50,637 nucleotides of DNA from Bacteroidota bacterium (GTDB lineage Bacteria; Bacteroidota; Bacteroidia; JAFLBG01), in the NCBI GenBank assembly GCA_017303975.1, contig JAFLBG010000025.1, forward strand, positions 1 to 50,637. The letters are read 5' to 3'. Made by a program: the position numbers and the translations under genes. Below are positions 19,464 through 27,639 of the stretch, one piece after another (within the stretch, counting starts at the first letter, position 1; each line of letters starts with the position of its first letter). The notes below the pieces were generated by a model. That model was not told where the DNA came from and did no database searches. It saw only the letters and a list, made by a program, of their open reading frames with translations.

Positions 19464-19928
19464 ATGAAAGCAAAAAAAAATCTCTTAGTAAGAGGCATTG
19501 TGCCTTTTATGTTCCTGTTTGTGGCAGTATTTAGTTCTTTTACAGGCCCTACCACAAATTCAAAAACAACAACTCCTCCTTCATTAGGTCCTGATGTAAG
19601 TAAATTTCTTATTGGAGAATGGGCGTTAGACTCAAAAGCCATCATCAATGGAGAACGAAATAAAACTGTTACAGTATATAACTTTAGAGGCGACCAAACC
19701 TTATCAATTGATGTTGATGGTGTGGTAACAAACGGAGATTATATCGTATCAAGCAACAGTATCGTAATGATATTACCTCAAAAAGATAACAAGTTGGTTT
19801 TTCAGCACAGCAAAACACTTCAATCTATTACCAATGAAAAGATTGAATGGTATTATTTTTTGTGTGGTAAAAAAGTTACAGAAACATTATATAAAAAAGG
19901 TACAAGAGCTTATTTATCCTCATTTTAA
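19464..19928 (+). CDS. Small exported lipocalin-like protein
   Basis: The ATG at 19464 is chosen (154 residues), because an in-frame TTG eight codons upstream lies within or directly after the promoter element. The N-terminus is a signal peptide (LVRGIVPFMFLFVAVFSSF) ending near residue 25, followed by a Thr/Ser-rich linker. The remainder starts 'LIGEWALDSKAI' and continues with short beta strands, which resembles the lipocalin-like domain of small Bacteroidetes proteins. Ligand and role are unknown. It has its own promoter and ends at a bidirectional terminator. Confidence 0.72.
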   Translation: MKAKKNLLVRGIVPFMFLFVAVFSSFTGPTTNSKTTTPPSLGPDVSKFLIGEWALDSKAIINGERNKTVTVYNFRGDQTLSIDVDGVVTNGDYIVSSNSIVMILPQKDNKLVFQHSKTLQSITNEKIEWYYFLCGKKVTETLYKKGTRAYLSSF

Positions 19929-19939
19929 TTTTTCAAACG

Positions 19940-19973
19940 ATAAAAGAAAGCTTGTTTAGGAAGCTCCTTTTAT
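19940..19973. terminator. Bidirectional intrinsic terminator (imperfect hairpin)
   Basis: ATAAAAG (19940-19946) and AGCTT (19949-19953) pair with AAGCT (19961-19965) and CTTTTAT (19967-19973) around a small internal bulge. The arms are A- and T-rich, so the hairpin can end transcripts from both converging genes (19464-19928 and 21332-19974). Confidence 0.55.
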
Positions 19974-21332
19974 TTAATTAGGCTGCAACGAAATGTTTTC
20001 GTCTCCTTTTTGATAGGGCAAGTATGTTACAATAAACTGAAACATCTCGTCTGTTGTACGCATACTGCCATCTCGTTCGGCAACAGTACGAGGAGGGCTA
20101 AACGGATTGTTGGGATTCTTTGTTGTGTTATCAAAAGTCCCGATTGCCCAAACAACACTACCGGCAGGAATTTTAAGCATTTGGGGAAATGTATAAAAGT
20201 ACTGCCAATTAAAGTCCCATTTAGGAATAGAAATAAGAGGAATGGTATCTCCTGAAGGCTTTATGGCATAAGCTTTGTAAGACTTTCCCAACAAATGCAT
20301 GTGCGGATTAATGGTAAGCACCGAAATATCAATAGGTATTTTTAAATGTGTAGAGAATGTTTTTTCTTGATTTGGAGGAATTACCAATTTCGGCTCAATA
20401 GCTGAAACGCCAAGGGTTCCAAGCTGAAATTCCAATGTTCTGCGCTTAGGTGGTTTCGAGTCGAAATACACTGCAAAGTAGGATGAATCGAATTGATTAA
20501 TACGAGATGGTCCGTAATGAATATCTTTTAAAAAAATTGCACCCGAACGTTTTATACTAAAACCTCCTATTCCATTGGGATACATAACACCTTCTACTCC
20601 CGGTAAATAGTTGCAAACAGAAGGTGTAAGCATTGGATAAGTTCCATCATCATTTGCCAGCTTTAATATTTCATAGCCGGTTTTCACATCCACAGAATCG
20701 GTATCTACATACCAATCCCCATCAAAAACATTTTTCTTCTTGCCCTCGTCATACTGAATAATAAAGCCATTTACATGGTGCACCAATTTTCTGTTCCCCG
20801 GAACAAACACAATAGATTTTATGAATGTATCGCGATCCAATTCGTACGGAAATTTCATTAAATAAAATTTATCCTTGCTGTTTCCCTTTAACAAAAAAGG
20901 ATGGGGCATTTTTAATATCAAATCAGGTTTGCCCAAATTAGAAAACACTGCATCGGCAGTTGGCGTGTAATGCAGTGTTGATGTATCTCCCGGCAAACAA
21001 CCACCTTCAATCCATTTTGTAACTACCTCTATCTCTTGCGCAGTAAGTGTTTTTTCGGACAAAAAATGCGAATAACTAGGGTTTGCGGGCCATGGCGGCA
21101 TCATTTTAGCATTTACCACAAACTTAATAGCATCGGCTCTTTTTACAACCTGTTGATAGGTAGTGAGTGGAAAGGGACCCGCATGGTCTAACCGATGGCA
21201 GGTAGCACATTTTGTAAAAACAATTGGAGATACGTGCTCTGTAAATGTGTATGTTTCGGTAGATGTAGAGCATGCGCTAAAAAAAAGGCATCCGACATTA
21301 AAAAGAAGATATTTGCTTACTCTTAATTTCAA
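19974..21332 (-). CDS. Cytochrome c fused to a copper type II (PHM/DBH-like) monooxygenase domain, lipoprotein
   Basis: 452 residues. The N-terminus is a lipoprotein-type signal ending near Cys21 (FFSAC). A haem-binding CATCH motif (Cys42, Cys45, His46) begins a cytochrome c-like domain of about 90 residues ([18 protein letters not shown]). The rest resembles copper type II ascorbate-dependent monooxygenases: a His-His pair in KLVHHVNGF, a His-x-His in [11 protein letters not shown], and a Met in TTDEMFQF, which are the copper-ligand positions of peptidylglycine or dopamine monooxygenases. The haem domain may feed electrons to the copper sites. The substrate is unknown. Its start overlaps the tdk stop by 4 bp, which implies translational coupling. 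Confidence 0.8.
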   Translation of the reverse strand: MKLRVSKYLLFNVGCLFFSACSTSTETYTFTEHVSPIVFTKCATCHRLDHAGPFPLTTYQQVVKRADAIKFVVNAKMMPPWPANPSYSHFLSEKTLTAQEIEVVTKWIEGGCLPGDTSTLHYTPTADAVFSNLGKPDLILKMPHPFLLKGNSKDKFYLMKFPYELDRDTFIKSIVFVPGNRKLVHHVNGFIIQYDEGKKKNVFDGDWYVDTDSVDVKTGYEILKLANDDGTYPMLTPSVCNYLPGVEGVMYPNGIGGFSIKRSGAIFLKDIHYGPSRINQFDSSYFAVYFDSKPPKRRTLEFQLGTLGVSAIEPKLVIPPNQEKTFSTHLKIPIDISVLTINPHMHLLGKSYKAYAIKPSGDTIPLISIPKWDFNWQYFYTFPQMLKIPAGSVVWAIGTFDNTTKNPNNPFSPPRTVAERDGSMRTTDEMFQFIVTYLPYQKGDENISLQPN

Positions 21333-21916
21333 CAGTACTCATTATTGTTAGATAGCGCAAAGCAGCTTCTACAAAGAGGTTCGTAGCTTTCTTTTTCTCC
21401 CAATAAAACTTGTCCTTGCTCTTCAATTATACGATGAGAGTGGTTTGCTAAATTTCCGCAACGCATACAGATAGCGTGCACTTTTGTAATATACTCCGCA
21501 ACTGCCATCAAATTTGGAATTGGACCAAATGGTTCTCCTAAATAATCCATATCCAATCCGGCAACGATAACACGCATTCCTTGATTTGCCAACTGATTAC
21601 AAACATTTACCAATTCCATGTCAAAAAACTGTGCCTCGTCAATTCCAATAACATCAACATCTGTAGCCAACAATAAAATATTGGATGATGTAGGAACCGG
21701 AGTAGAGCGAATAGCATTGGAATCATGCGACACCACATCACTTTCATGATAACGAGTGTCTATCTGCGGTTTAAAAATTTCTACCTTCTGTTTGGCAAAC
21801 TGTGCACGTTTTAATCTTCGAATAAGCTCTTCTGTTTTGCCCGAAAACATAGATCCACAGATTACTTCGATGTAACCTGAGCGCTTCTTATAATTTATAG
21901 TGTTTTCGAGAAACAT
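21329..21916 (-). CDS. tdk: Thymidine kinase (type II)
   Basis: 195 residues. It phosphorylates thymidine to dTMP in pyrimidine salvage. The P-loop [18 protein letters not shown] is at about residues 21-38, followed by [13 protein letters not shown], the catalytic 'IGIDEAQFF' block and the lasso region. The structural zinc ligands are present as CMRCG and LCRSC. The length and layout are those of the bacterial/TK1-type enzyme. It is the first gene of a two-gene unit with the cytochrome/monooxygenase gene, an association with no obvious functional meaning. Confidence 0.95.
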   Translation of the reverse strand: MFLENTINYKKRSGYIEVICGSMFSGKTEELIRRLKRAQFAKQKVEIFKPQIDTRYHESDVVSHDSNAIRSTPVPTSSNILLLATDVDVIGIDEAQFFDMELVNVCNQLANQGMRVIVAGLDMDYLGEPFGPIPNLMAVAEYITKVHAICMRCGNLANHSHRIIEEQGQVLLGEKESYEPLCRSCFALSNNNEYC

Positions 21917-22154
21917 TTTATTCGTATTAAAAATAGGTGCGTTACAGTCTTCTTACTAAAACAATCTTGAAAATGTAAACCATGAATTTGCATTTTAAAA
22001 AATACTATTCTGTAAACACATCAAGAATTGTTATATTAGAAAGCACAACAAAACTAGCAAAATTTGCGTTTGATATTTAATAAACTAATTCACAAACAAT
22101 GTTGGTAGTTGTTAACTAAAAACAACGTTAATTCCATCAGCTAAAAAATGCCAC

Positions 22155-22661
22155 ATGCCTACAAAAACAACACTTGAAATAGAACAAAGTATTGAACGTA
22201 TTAAGGAACTTTGGAGCAACTACTCTGTTACCCCAACAAGCGAGGGACTGCGGTTGCTAATAGAAAAATCAAATCACCTGCACAGCACATTTATATACCT
22301 AAATGCGTATTTGTCGATAAACGCACAAAACCAAAATACACCTACAGAAGCCCCTAAAGTAGCTACCAATAGTGGGATTACCGAAGACTTGAAAAATACG
22401 GAAACCGCAGCTGCTGCAGAATTTGTGGCAAGAGATATCCGAAACTACATTGGCATAAACGAAAAATTTATGTTTATCAATCAACTATTTAATGGCAACT
22501 CCCACGAATATACCATTGCATTGAATCAAATAAATAATATTTTATCGGAAGATGAGCTAGAAACCTATTTGGACAACTTAAAAAGTATTTATTCATGGAA
22601 TGACGAGAAAAAGGATACCGTAGAATCTTTCTATCAATCTGCATATAGGCTATTCACTTAA
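22155..22661 (+). CDS. Conserved hypothetical protein
   Basis: 168 residues, soluble and helical. A variable Asn/Thr/Ala-rich linker (about 57-90) divides an N-terminal helical region from a well-ordered C-terminal part (RDIRNYIGINEKFMFINQLF). I do not recognise a named family, but that C-terminal motif looks like a conserved Bacteroidetes signature. The gene sits 15 bp upstream of rsmI and is probably cotranscribed with rsmI and corA. The ATG at 22155 is preferred; an earlier ATG at 22149 is out of frame. No function is assigned. Confidence 0.7.
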   Translation: MPTKTTLEIEQSIERIKELWSNYSVTPTSEGLRLLIEKSNHLHSTFIYLNAYLSINAQNQNTPTEAPKVATNSGITEDLKNTETAAAAEFVARDIRNYIGINEKFMFINQLFNGNSHEYTIALNQINNILSEDELETYLDNLKSIYSWNDEKKDTVESFYQSAYRLFT

Positions 22662-22676
22662 TTTTAAAATTTAGAA

Positions 22677-23351
22677 ATGGCAAAACTTATTGTAGTACCC
22701 ACCCCTATTGGTAATTTGGCAGACATTACACTTCGTGCGCTAGAGACTCTTAAAACGGTTGATTTTATTCTTGCCGAAGACACTCGCACAAGTTCTCATT
22801 TACTAAAACATTATGCCATTGATAAAAAAATAAGCGCGTACCATATGCACAACGAACATGCAATGGTAGAATCGTTGACGGAGCGCATTGCAGAAGTAGC
22901 CTCTGTAGCGCTTGTTACCGATGCCGGCACACCAGGAATTTCAGACCCGGGCTTTTTATTAATACGCGAATGCCTGAAAAAAGGAATTGCTGTTGAGTGT
23001 TTGCCGGGGCCAACCGCATTTGTGCCCGCACTCGTAAATAGCGGATTGCCTTGTGAACGATTTTGTTTCGAAGGATTTTTGCCGGTAAAAAAAGGACGCC
23101 AAACACGCTTGCAAGAAATAAAAGAAGAAACACGAACAATGGTATTTTACGAATCTCCGTATCGTGTGGTAAAAACACTTGAACAATTTTGCGAATTATT
23201 TGGAAACGACCGAGAAGCAAGCATTTCAAGAGAACTAACAAAATTTTATGAGGAAAATAAAAAAGGTACTTTATTTGAACTGGTAGAGCACTTTAAGAAG
23301 AAGGAACCCAAAGGAGAATTTGTAATTGTAGTAGCAGGTAAAAAAGAATAA
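22677..23351 (+). CDS. rsmI: 16S rRNA (cytidine(1402)-2'-O)-methyltransferase RsmI
   Basis: 224 residues. It methylates the 2'-O of C1402 in the decoding centre using S-adenosylmethionine. The start (KLIVVPTPIGNLADITLRAL), the 'FILAEDTRTSSHLLKHY' block, 'ALVTDAGTPGISDPGF', 'CLPGPTAFVPALVNSGLP' and 'FEGFLPVKKG' are diagnostic of the YraL/RsmI tetrapyrrole-methylase-fold family. It is shorter than the E. coli enzyme because the C-terminal extension is absent. It is separated from corA by only 3 bp. Confidence 0.95.
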   Translation: MAKLIVVPTPIGNLADITLRALETLKTVDFILAEDTRTSSHLLKHYAIDKKISAYHMHNEHAMVESLTERIAEVASVALVTDAGTPGISDPGFLLIRECLKKGIAVECLPGPTAFVPALVNSGLPCERFCFEGFLPVKKGRQTRLQEIKEETRTMVFYESPYRVVKTLEQFCELFGNDREASISRELTKFYEENKKGTLFELVEHFKKKEPKGEFVIVVAGKKE

Positions 23352-23354
23352 CAC

Positions 23355-24389
23355 ATGACAAAAAAAGGACTCCCTCCGGGAACGCTTGTATATCAAGGAG
23401 AAAAGCGCACAGAACCTGTTAAAATTACTCTTATCGAATACAATGAAAAAGAATTTATCGAAAAACAATTCGATGATATAAATGACTGTTTCTCGGCATC
23501 TCATCCCGATATGGTTAAATGGATAAACGTAGATGGAATCCATAACACCGCAATCATTGATAAAATTGGGTCGCTGTTTAATATACATCCGCTTACGCTG
23601 GAAGACATTGTAAATACAGACCAACGCCCCAAGTTTGAGGATTACGACCATTATGTGGTATGCATCATGAAAATGCCCTACTACGACAAAGATGTAAATG
23701 CCGAACAGCTGTGTATTGTATTAATGGACAACTTGGTTATTTCGTTTCAAGAGGCACAAGGAGGAGATGCATTTGATTTAATCAGAACAAGAATACGACA
23801 AGGAAAAGGAAGAATACGAAAATGTGGTGCTGATTATTTAGCCTATTGCTTAATTGATGCTGTAGTAGATTGTTATTTTGGGATTCTTGAAAAAATTGAC
23901 GACCGCATTGAAACACTGGAAGAATCAATGGTTGGGGACCCGTCAAGAGAAATATTACACCAACTGCACCATTTAAAACGAGAAATGATTTTTTTACGCA
24001 AAGCTGTTTGGCCTATGCGCGAATTGATAAACAACATTGAACGAAGTGAAACCACGCTGATAAAACAAACCACAGGAATTTATTTGCGAGATGTACACGA
24101 TCACACCATTCGAATTATTGATACCGTAGAAACCTTTAGAGACTTGCTTTCCGGGATGATGGATATTTATTTATCCAGTGTAAGTAATAAAATGAATGAA
24201 GTAATGAAAGTGTTAACTATTATTTCTACCATATTTATTCCTGTAACATTTATTGCCGGTGTATATGGCATGAACTTTGACAACATGCCCGAACTACATT
24301 CCAAATGGGGATATGCAGCTACTTGGGTTGTAATGCTTACTATTATGGGATCATTGGTGTATTACTTTAGAAAGAAGAAGTGGTTGTAA
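23355..24389 (+). CDS. corA: Magnesium/cobalt transporter CorA
   Basis: 344 residues. CorA forms a pentameric inner-membrane channel for Mg2+ (and Co2+). A long cytoplasmic N-terminal domain is followed by the stalk helix and two C-terminal transmembrane helices. The first ends in the selectivity motif YGMNF (GMN, about residue 312) with the periplasmic loop DNMPELHSKWG, and the basic C-terminus is RKKKWL. It has full length and all key residues. It is the last gene of the 22155-rsmI-corA cluster and ends at a strong bidirectional terminator. Confidence 0.95.
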   Translation: MTKKGLPPGTLVYQGEKRTEPVKITLIEYNEKEFIEKQFDDINDCFSASHPDMVKWINVDGIHNTAIIDKIGSLFNIHPLTLEDIVNTDQRPKFEDYDHYVVCIMKMPYYDKDVNAEQLCIVLMDNLVISFQEAQGGDAFDLIRTRIRQGKGRIRKCGADYLAYCLIDAVVDCYFGILEKIDDRIETLEESMVGDPSREILHQLHHLKREMIFLRKAVWPMRELINNIERSETTLIKQTTGIYLRDVHDHTIRIIDTVETFRDLLSGMMDIYLSSVSNKMNEVMKVLTIISTIFIPVTFIAGVYGMNFDNMPELHSKWGYAATWVVMLTIMGSLVYYFRKKKWL

Positions 24390-24476
24390 TTATCGAATGT
24401 AGACTTAATCCGTTTTCTCAGTAAGATGCTCAAAAGATATTCTCTTTTCATTAAGAGCAGTTGTAACATACTAAAA

Positions 24477-24504
24477 AAAGCTGCCTCAGTTTTAAGGCAG
24501 CTTT
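24477..24504. terminator. Bidirectional intrinsic terminator
   Basis: Arms aaagctgcct (24477-24486) and aggcagcttt (24495-24504) pair perfectly around an 8-nt loop. The plus strand is followed by a mixed A/T tail, and the minus strand runs into TTTTTT. It lies between the converging corA and 24530-25246 genes. Confidence 0.85.
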
Positions 24505-24529
24505 AAAAAACATTTAAATATTTTTTGTT

Positions 24530-25246
24530 TTATTGAATCGCCTCTCTATTTAAAAGTCTAGGAGTACAGCCACTTTCATGTATAACCTCTACTTTTAATG
24601 CAGCACCCTGGTTCAACTTTAACTGCTTCAGATCAAGCTCAAACGCGGAGAAATTCATATCACTTTTTGATTTTTTACCATTTACTAGTATTTCTTTCAC
24701 ACAAAAGCCTTGACCCCCTGGACCAAAAGGATTATTAAAATATAAATTCTTCCCTTTGTAAATACCTGCATAAACTTGGGTTGTATCAGAAGTTTGCGCA
24801 TTTGGAAATGATTGTGATTTGGATGTTTGAGTATTTGGTTTGTACTCCGTTTTTATCAATATTGCCTCGGGGTTTAATAACTTGCAAGTGGAGCCTATAA
24901 GATGTTTTACCTCCACATTAACGGCATCTCCTATTTTCAAATTTAAAGGTTTAAGATCTAGTTCAAAAGCAGAAGCATCAACGTTATTGAACACAAAATT
25001 AGCAGATGAACCACTTGCTACTATCTCCTTTATACTAAACCCAACACCATTTGGAGCAAATGAATTATTGAAATACAAGTTCTTACCTTGATACGTGCCT
25101 TTATAAACAGTAACTGCAAGAGAATCCTGTTTTACATTATTCTTTCTATTTTCATTTGAGCTCATTGTTTTAGATACAGATTGAGCACTAATACCGCTTA
25201 TTACTAATAGAAAAAAAACGGCTGTTTTGATTTTTGAAGCTTTCAT
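24530..25246 (-). CDS. Exported protein with two tandem copies of an unrecognised domain
   Basis: 238 residues with a signal peptide (about 1-21, KTAVFFLLVISGISAQS). Residues about 45-130 and 155-238 are internal repeats: 'Y.G.Y.GKNLYFNN.F.P.G.GF.IKEI..............ASAFELDL..L.L..G....VE..H..G..C.LLN.EAI'. Each repeat has a GKNLYFNN turn and a conserved Cys before LLN. I cannot assign a known family; a secreted two-domain beta protein is likely. It is transcribed away from the adjacent histidine kinase gene and has its own -7 element. Confidence 0.72.
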   Translation of the reverse strand: MKASKIKTAVFFLLVISGISAQSVSKTMSSNENRKNNVKQDSLAVTVYKGTYQGKNLYFNNSFAPNGVGFSIKEIVASGSSANFVFNNVDASAFELDLKPLNLKIGDAVNVEVKHLIGSTCKLLNPEAILIKTEYKPNTQTSKSQSFPNAQTSDTTQVYAGIYKGKNLYFNNPFGPGGQGFCVKEILVNGKKSKSDMNFSAFELDLKQLKLNQGAALKVEVIHESGCTPRLLNREAIQ

Positions 25247-25282
25247 AATTTTTAGATTTTAAGTTTAGTTATTTTTATAATA

Positions 25283-25290
25283 CAAAGATA
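25283..25290 (-). promoter_or_regulatory. Bacteroidetes -7 promoter element (TATCTTTG)
   Basis: The minus strand reads TATCTTTG, an exact TAnnTTTG match. Its predicted start is about 30 nt upstream of the ATG at 25246. No good -33 TTG is present at the expected spacing. Confidence 0.5.
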
Positions 25291-25415
25291 CCCCTCATTC
25301 TAAGCCACTATGGTTAAGACTTATTTAATAAGTGTTAATGAAGTGTTAAAATTTCCAGCATACAACTTGCGAATATATTTCATATTAAGTACGATAAATC
25401 AATATCTTTAGTTTA

Positions 25416-26921
25416 ATGATGAAGTTTAATTACTTTAAAATACTTATTGTTATAATGTGTCTTGCCTTGTTTGGTATTGTGCTATTTCAAATAAATTGGC
25501 TAACCAAAGCAGTTACTCTAAAAAAAGAAGAATTAAGAAAAGATATAAATTTTGTGTTGAACAATGTGGTTCGTGAATTAGAAAATCAAGAGACAGAAAA
25601 AATTGGGACTATAAATTTATTAGACACCTCCAATATAAGGCTTAGTATAATAAATACAGAAACATATATTTATAATTTGGGGGCAAAAAACAGCCTAATT
25701 AATAATGTTAGGTTAATTAAAAGCAATGTATCAAGCCACTCAAATTATTACTCCAAAAATCTTAAAATGAATTTGGTTGATTCAAACCTTCAACCTTTGA
25801 AAACAGGTGAAAATGTAGATTTCCTGAATGCCGTTGTTGGGGACATAATGCTTCAATACATACAGAAAGGAGGAGCTGCAATAACTAGAATAGATACCAG
25901 CGCTTCATTGAAAAAAACTATTGAATCGGCACTCAACAAAAATGGAATTACTGCCGAATTCAACTTTGGAATATACGACACCTTGGCTCACCAATGGACT
26001 TATGTATCGGACCAGACGATGTCTAAATCACCTGCGGATTTCTCCTATCAAGTTCAGCTTTTTCCTAATGACTTTAACCCCAACTCAGAGTTTATAAAGT
26101 TTCAGTTTAAAGAAGAGAACAATTATGTCTACCAATCCTTACTAATCCAGTTTTTATTTTCCTTTCTTTTTGTATTAATTATTATAGGAATTTTTTTTAC
26201 TACTGTTAAAACAATCTACAATCAGAAAAAATTATCAGATATTAAAAATGACTTTGTCAATAACATGACGCATGAACTCAAAACTCCAATTGCCACCATC
26301 TCTCTTGCGGCTGACACTATCATAAATGATGCTATTGTTTGTAACCCCGAAAAGGTAAAACAGTACATACGTGTCATTAAACAGGAAAACAAACGTATGA
26401 ATGAGCACATGGAAAACATTTTAAAATCTGCTCTTGTTGAAAAAAAAGAATTTGAAATCCAGTCAACACGCACAAACATTCATGAATTTATTGAAGACAC
26501 AATACCCCATATTCGCCTACAAGTAGAATCTAAGGGGGGCAAAATTAGTACAGATTTCAAGGCAAGTAAAGTGGATGTATTATTAGATACGTTTCATTTC
26601 AAAAATGCATTACTGAATTTACTTGAAAATGCTACCAAATATTCAACAAGCCCACCTATCATTAAAATTGAAACGTACACGAAAGACGATAAGCTAATTT
26701 TAGAAATATCTGACAATGGAATAGGAATAAGTCGTGAAGATTTATCAAGAATATTTGAAAAATTCTATCGAGTTTCAACAGGTAATATCCACAATGTAAA
26801 AGGGTTTGGACTAGGGCTGAGCTATGTGAAAAGTATAGTCGAAGCTCACCAAGGAAAGATTACTGTACAAAGTGAATTAGGAAAAGGCAGTACTTTTCAA
26901 ATCAAACTAAATTATATATAA
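25416..26921 (+). CDS. Sensor histidine kinase
   Basis: 501 residues. There are two membrane segments (about 8-28 and 243-266) around a 210-residue periplasmic sensor domain of no recognised family. A HisKA domain follows with the phospho-accepting His286 (NNMTHELKTPIATISLA), then a HATPase_c domain with N-box NLLENATKYS, G1 DNGIGIS and G2 GFGLGLSYVKSIVEAHQG. The layout is an orthodox transmembrane kinase. The stop is immediately followed by the ATG of its response regulator. The signal sensed is unknown; the divergent secreted protein at 24530-25246 is a possible target. Confidence 0.95.
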   Translation: MMKFNYFKILIVIMCLALFGIVLFQINWLTKAVTLKKEELRKDINFVLNNVVRELENQETEKIGTINLLDTSNIRLSIINTETYIYNLGAKNSLINNVRLIKSNVSSHSNYYSKNLKMNLVDSNLQPLKTGENVDFLNAVVGDIMLQYIQKGGAAITRIDTSASLKKTIESALNKNGITAEFNFGIYDTLAHQWTYVSDQTMSKSPADFSYQVQLFPNDFNPNSEFIKFQFKEENNYVYQSLLIQFLFSFLFVLIIIGIFFTTVKTIYNQKKLSDIKNDFVNNMTHELKTPIATISLAADTIINDAIVCNPEKVKQYIRVIKQENKRMNEHMENILKSALVEKKEFEIQSTRTNIHEFIEDTIPHIRLQVESKGGKISTDFKASKVDVLLDTFHFKNALLNLLENATKYSTSPPIIKIETYTKDDKLILEISDNGIGISREDLSRIFEKFYRVSTGNIHNVKGFGLGLSYVKSIVEAHQGKITVQSELGKGSTFQIKLNYI

Positions 26922-27608
26922 ATGATAAAAATATTATTAGCCGAAGACGACATTAACTTTGGGTCTGTTTTGAAAGATTATTTAACAATTAGCGGATACG
27001 CTGTTGTACACTGCCTTGATGGAGAGATTGCATTGCGCGAGTTCGGAAAAAACGAATTTGATTTGTGTGTATTAGACGTGATGCTACCTTTGAAAGATGG
27101 ATTTACCTTAGCAAAGGAAATAAAACAAATAAATAATACCACTCCATTTATTTTTTTAACGGCTAAAACATTGAAAGAAGATATAGTGAAGGGATATGAA
27201 ATTGGAGCAAACGATTACATTACAAAGCCCTTTGATTCTGAATTGTTGCTTCTAAAAATAAAAGCTTTACTAAATAGGAGGCAATTAGAAAAGCCAACGA
27301 AAGCAACAGAATATAACATCGGAAAATATCAATACAACAGCGACTCTAGAACAATTACTTCTAATACAAAAAAACAAAAGCTCTCTCCTAAAGAAGCTGC
27401 TCTCTTGCATTTACTATTCGAAAATAAAAATCATGTTTTAACAAGTGAGTATGTATTAAAACAAATTTGGGGAGATAGTAATTACTTTTCAGGCAGAAGT
27501 ATGAATGTTTACATTACAAAATTAAGGAACTTCTTAAAAGATGATCCAAATATTGAAATCGAAAACATACACGGAACAGGTTACAAGTTAAACCTAAAAG
27601 GAGAATAA
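26922..27608 (+). CDS. OmpR/PhoB-family response regulator
   Basis: 228 residues. The receiver domain (1-120) has the acidic pair EDD near residue 8, phospho-acceptor Asp52 (VLDVMLP), Thr in FLTAK and Lys in TKPF. The C-terminal winged-helix DNA-binding domain (about 130-226) contains LSPKEAALLHLLF and the recognition region GRSMNVYITKLRNFLK. It is the cognate partner of the upstream kinase, with no gap between the two genes. Confidence 0.95.
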   Translation: MIKILLAEDDINFGSVLKDYLTISGYAVVHCLDGEIALREFGKNEFDLCVLDVMLPLKDGFTLAKEIKQINNTTPFIFLTAKTLKEDIVKGYEIGANDYITKPFDSELLLLKIKALLNRRQLEKPTKATEYNIGKYQYNSDSRTITSNTKKQKLSPKEAALLHLLFENKNHVLTSEYVLKQIWGDSNYFSGRSMNVYITKLRNFLKDDPNIEIENIHGTGYKLNLKGE

Positions 27609-27639
27609 AAAGCTTGAAAAATGATTTTCTATTGCCTTC

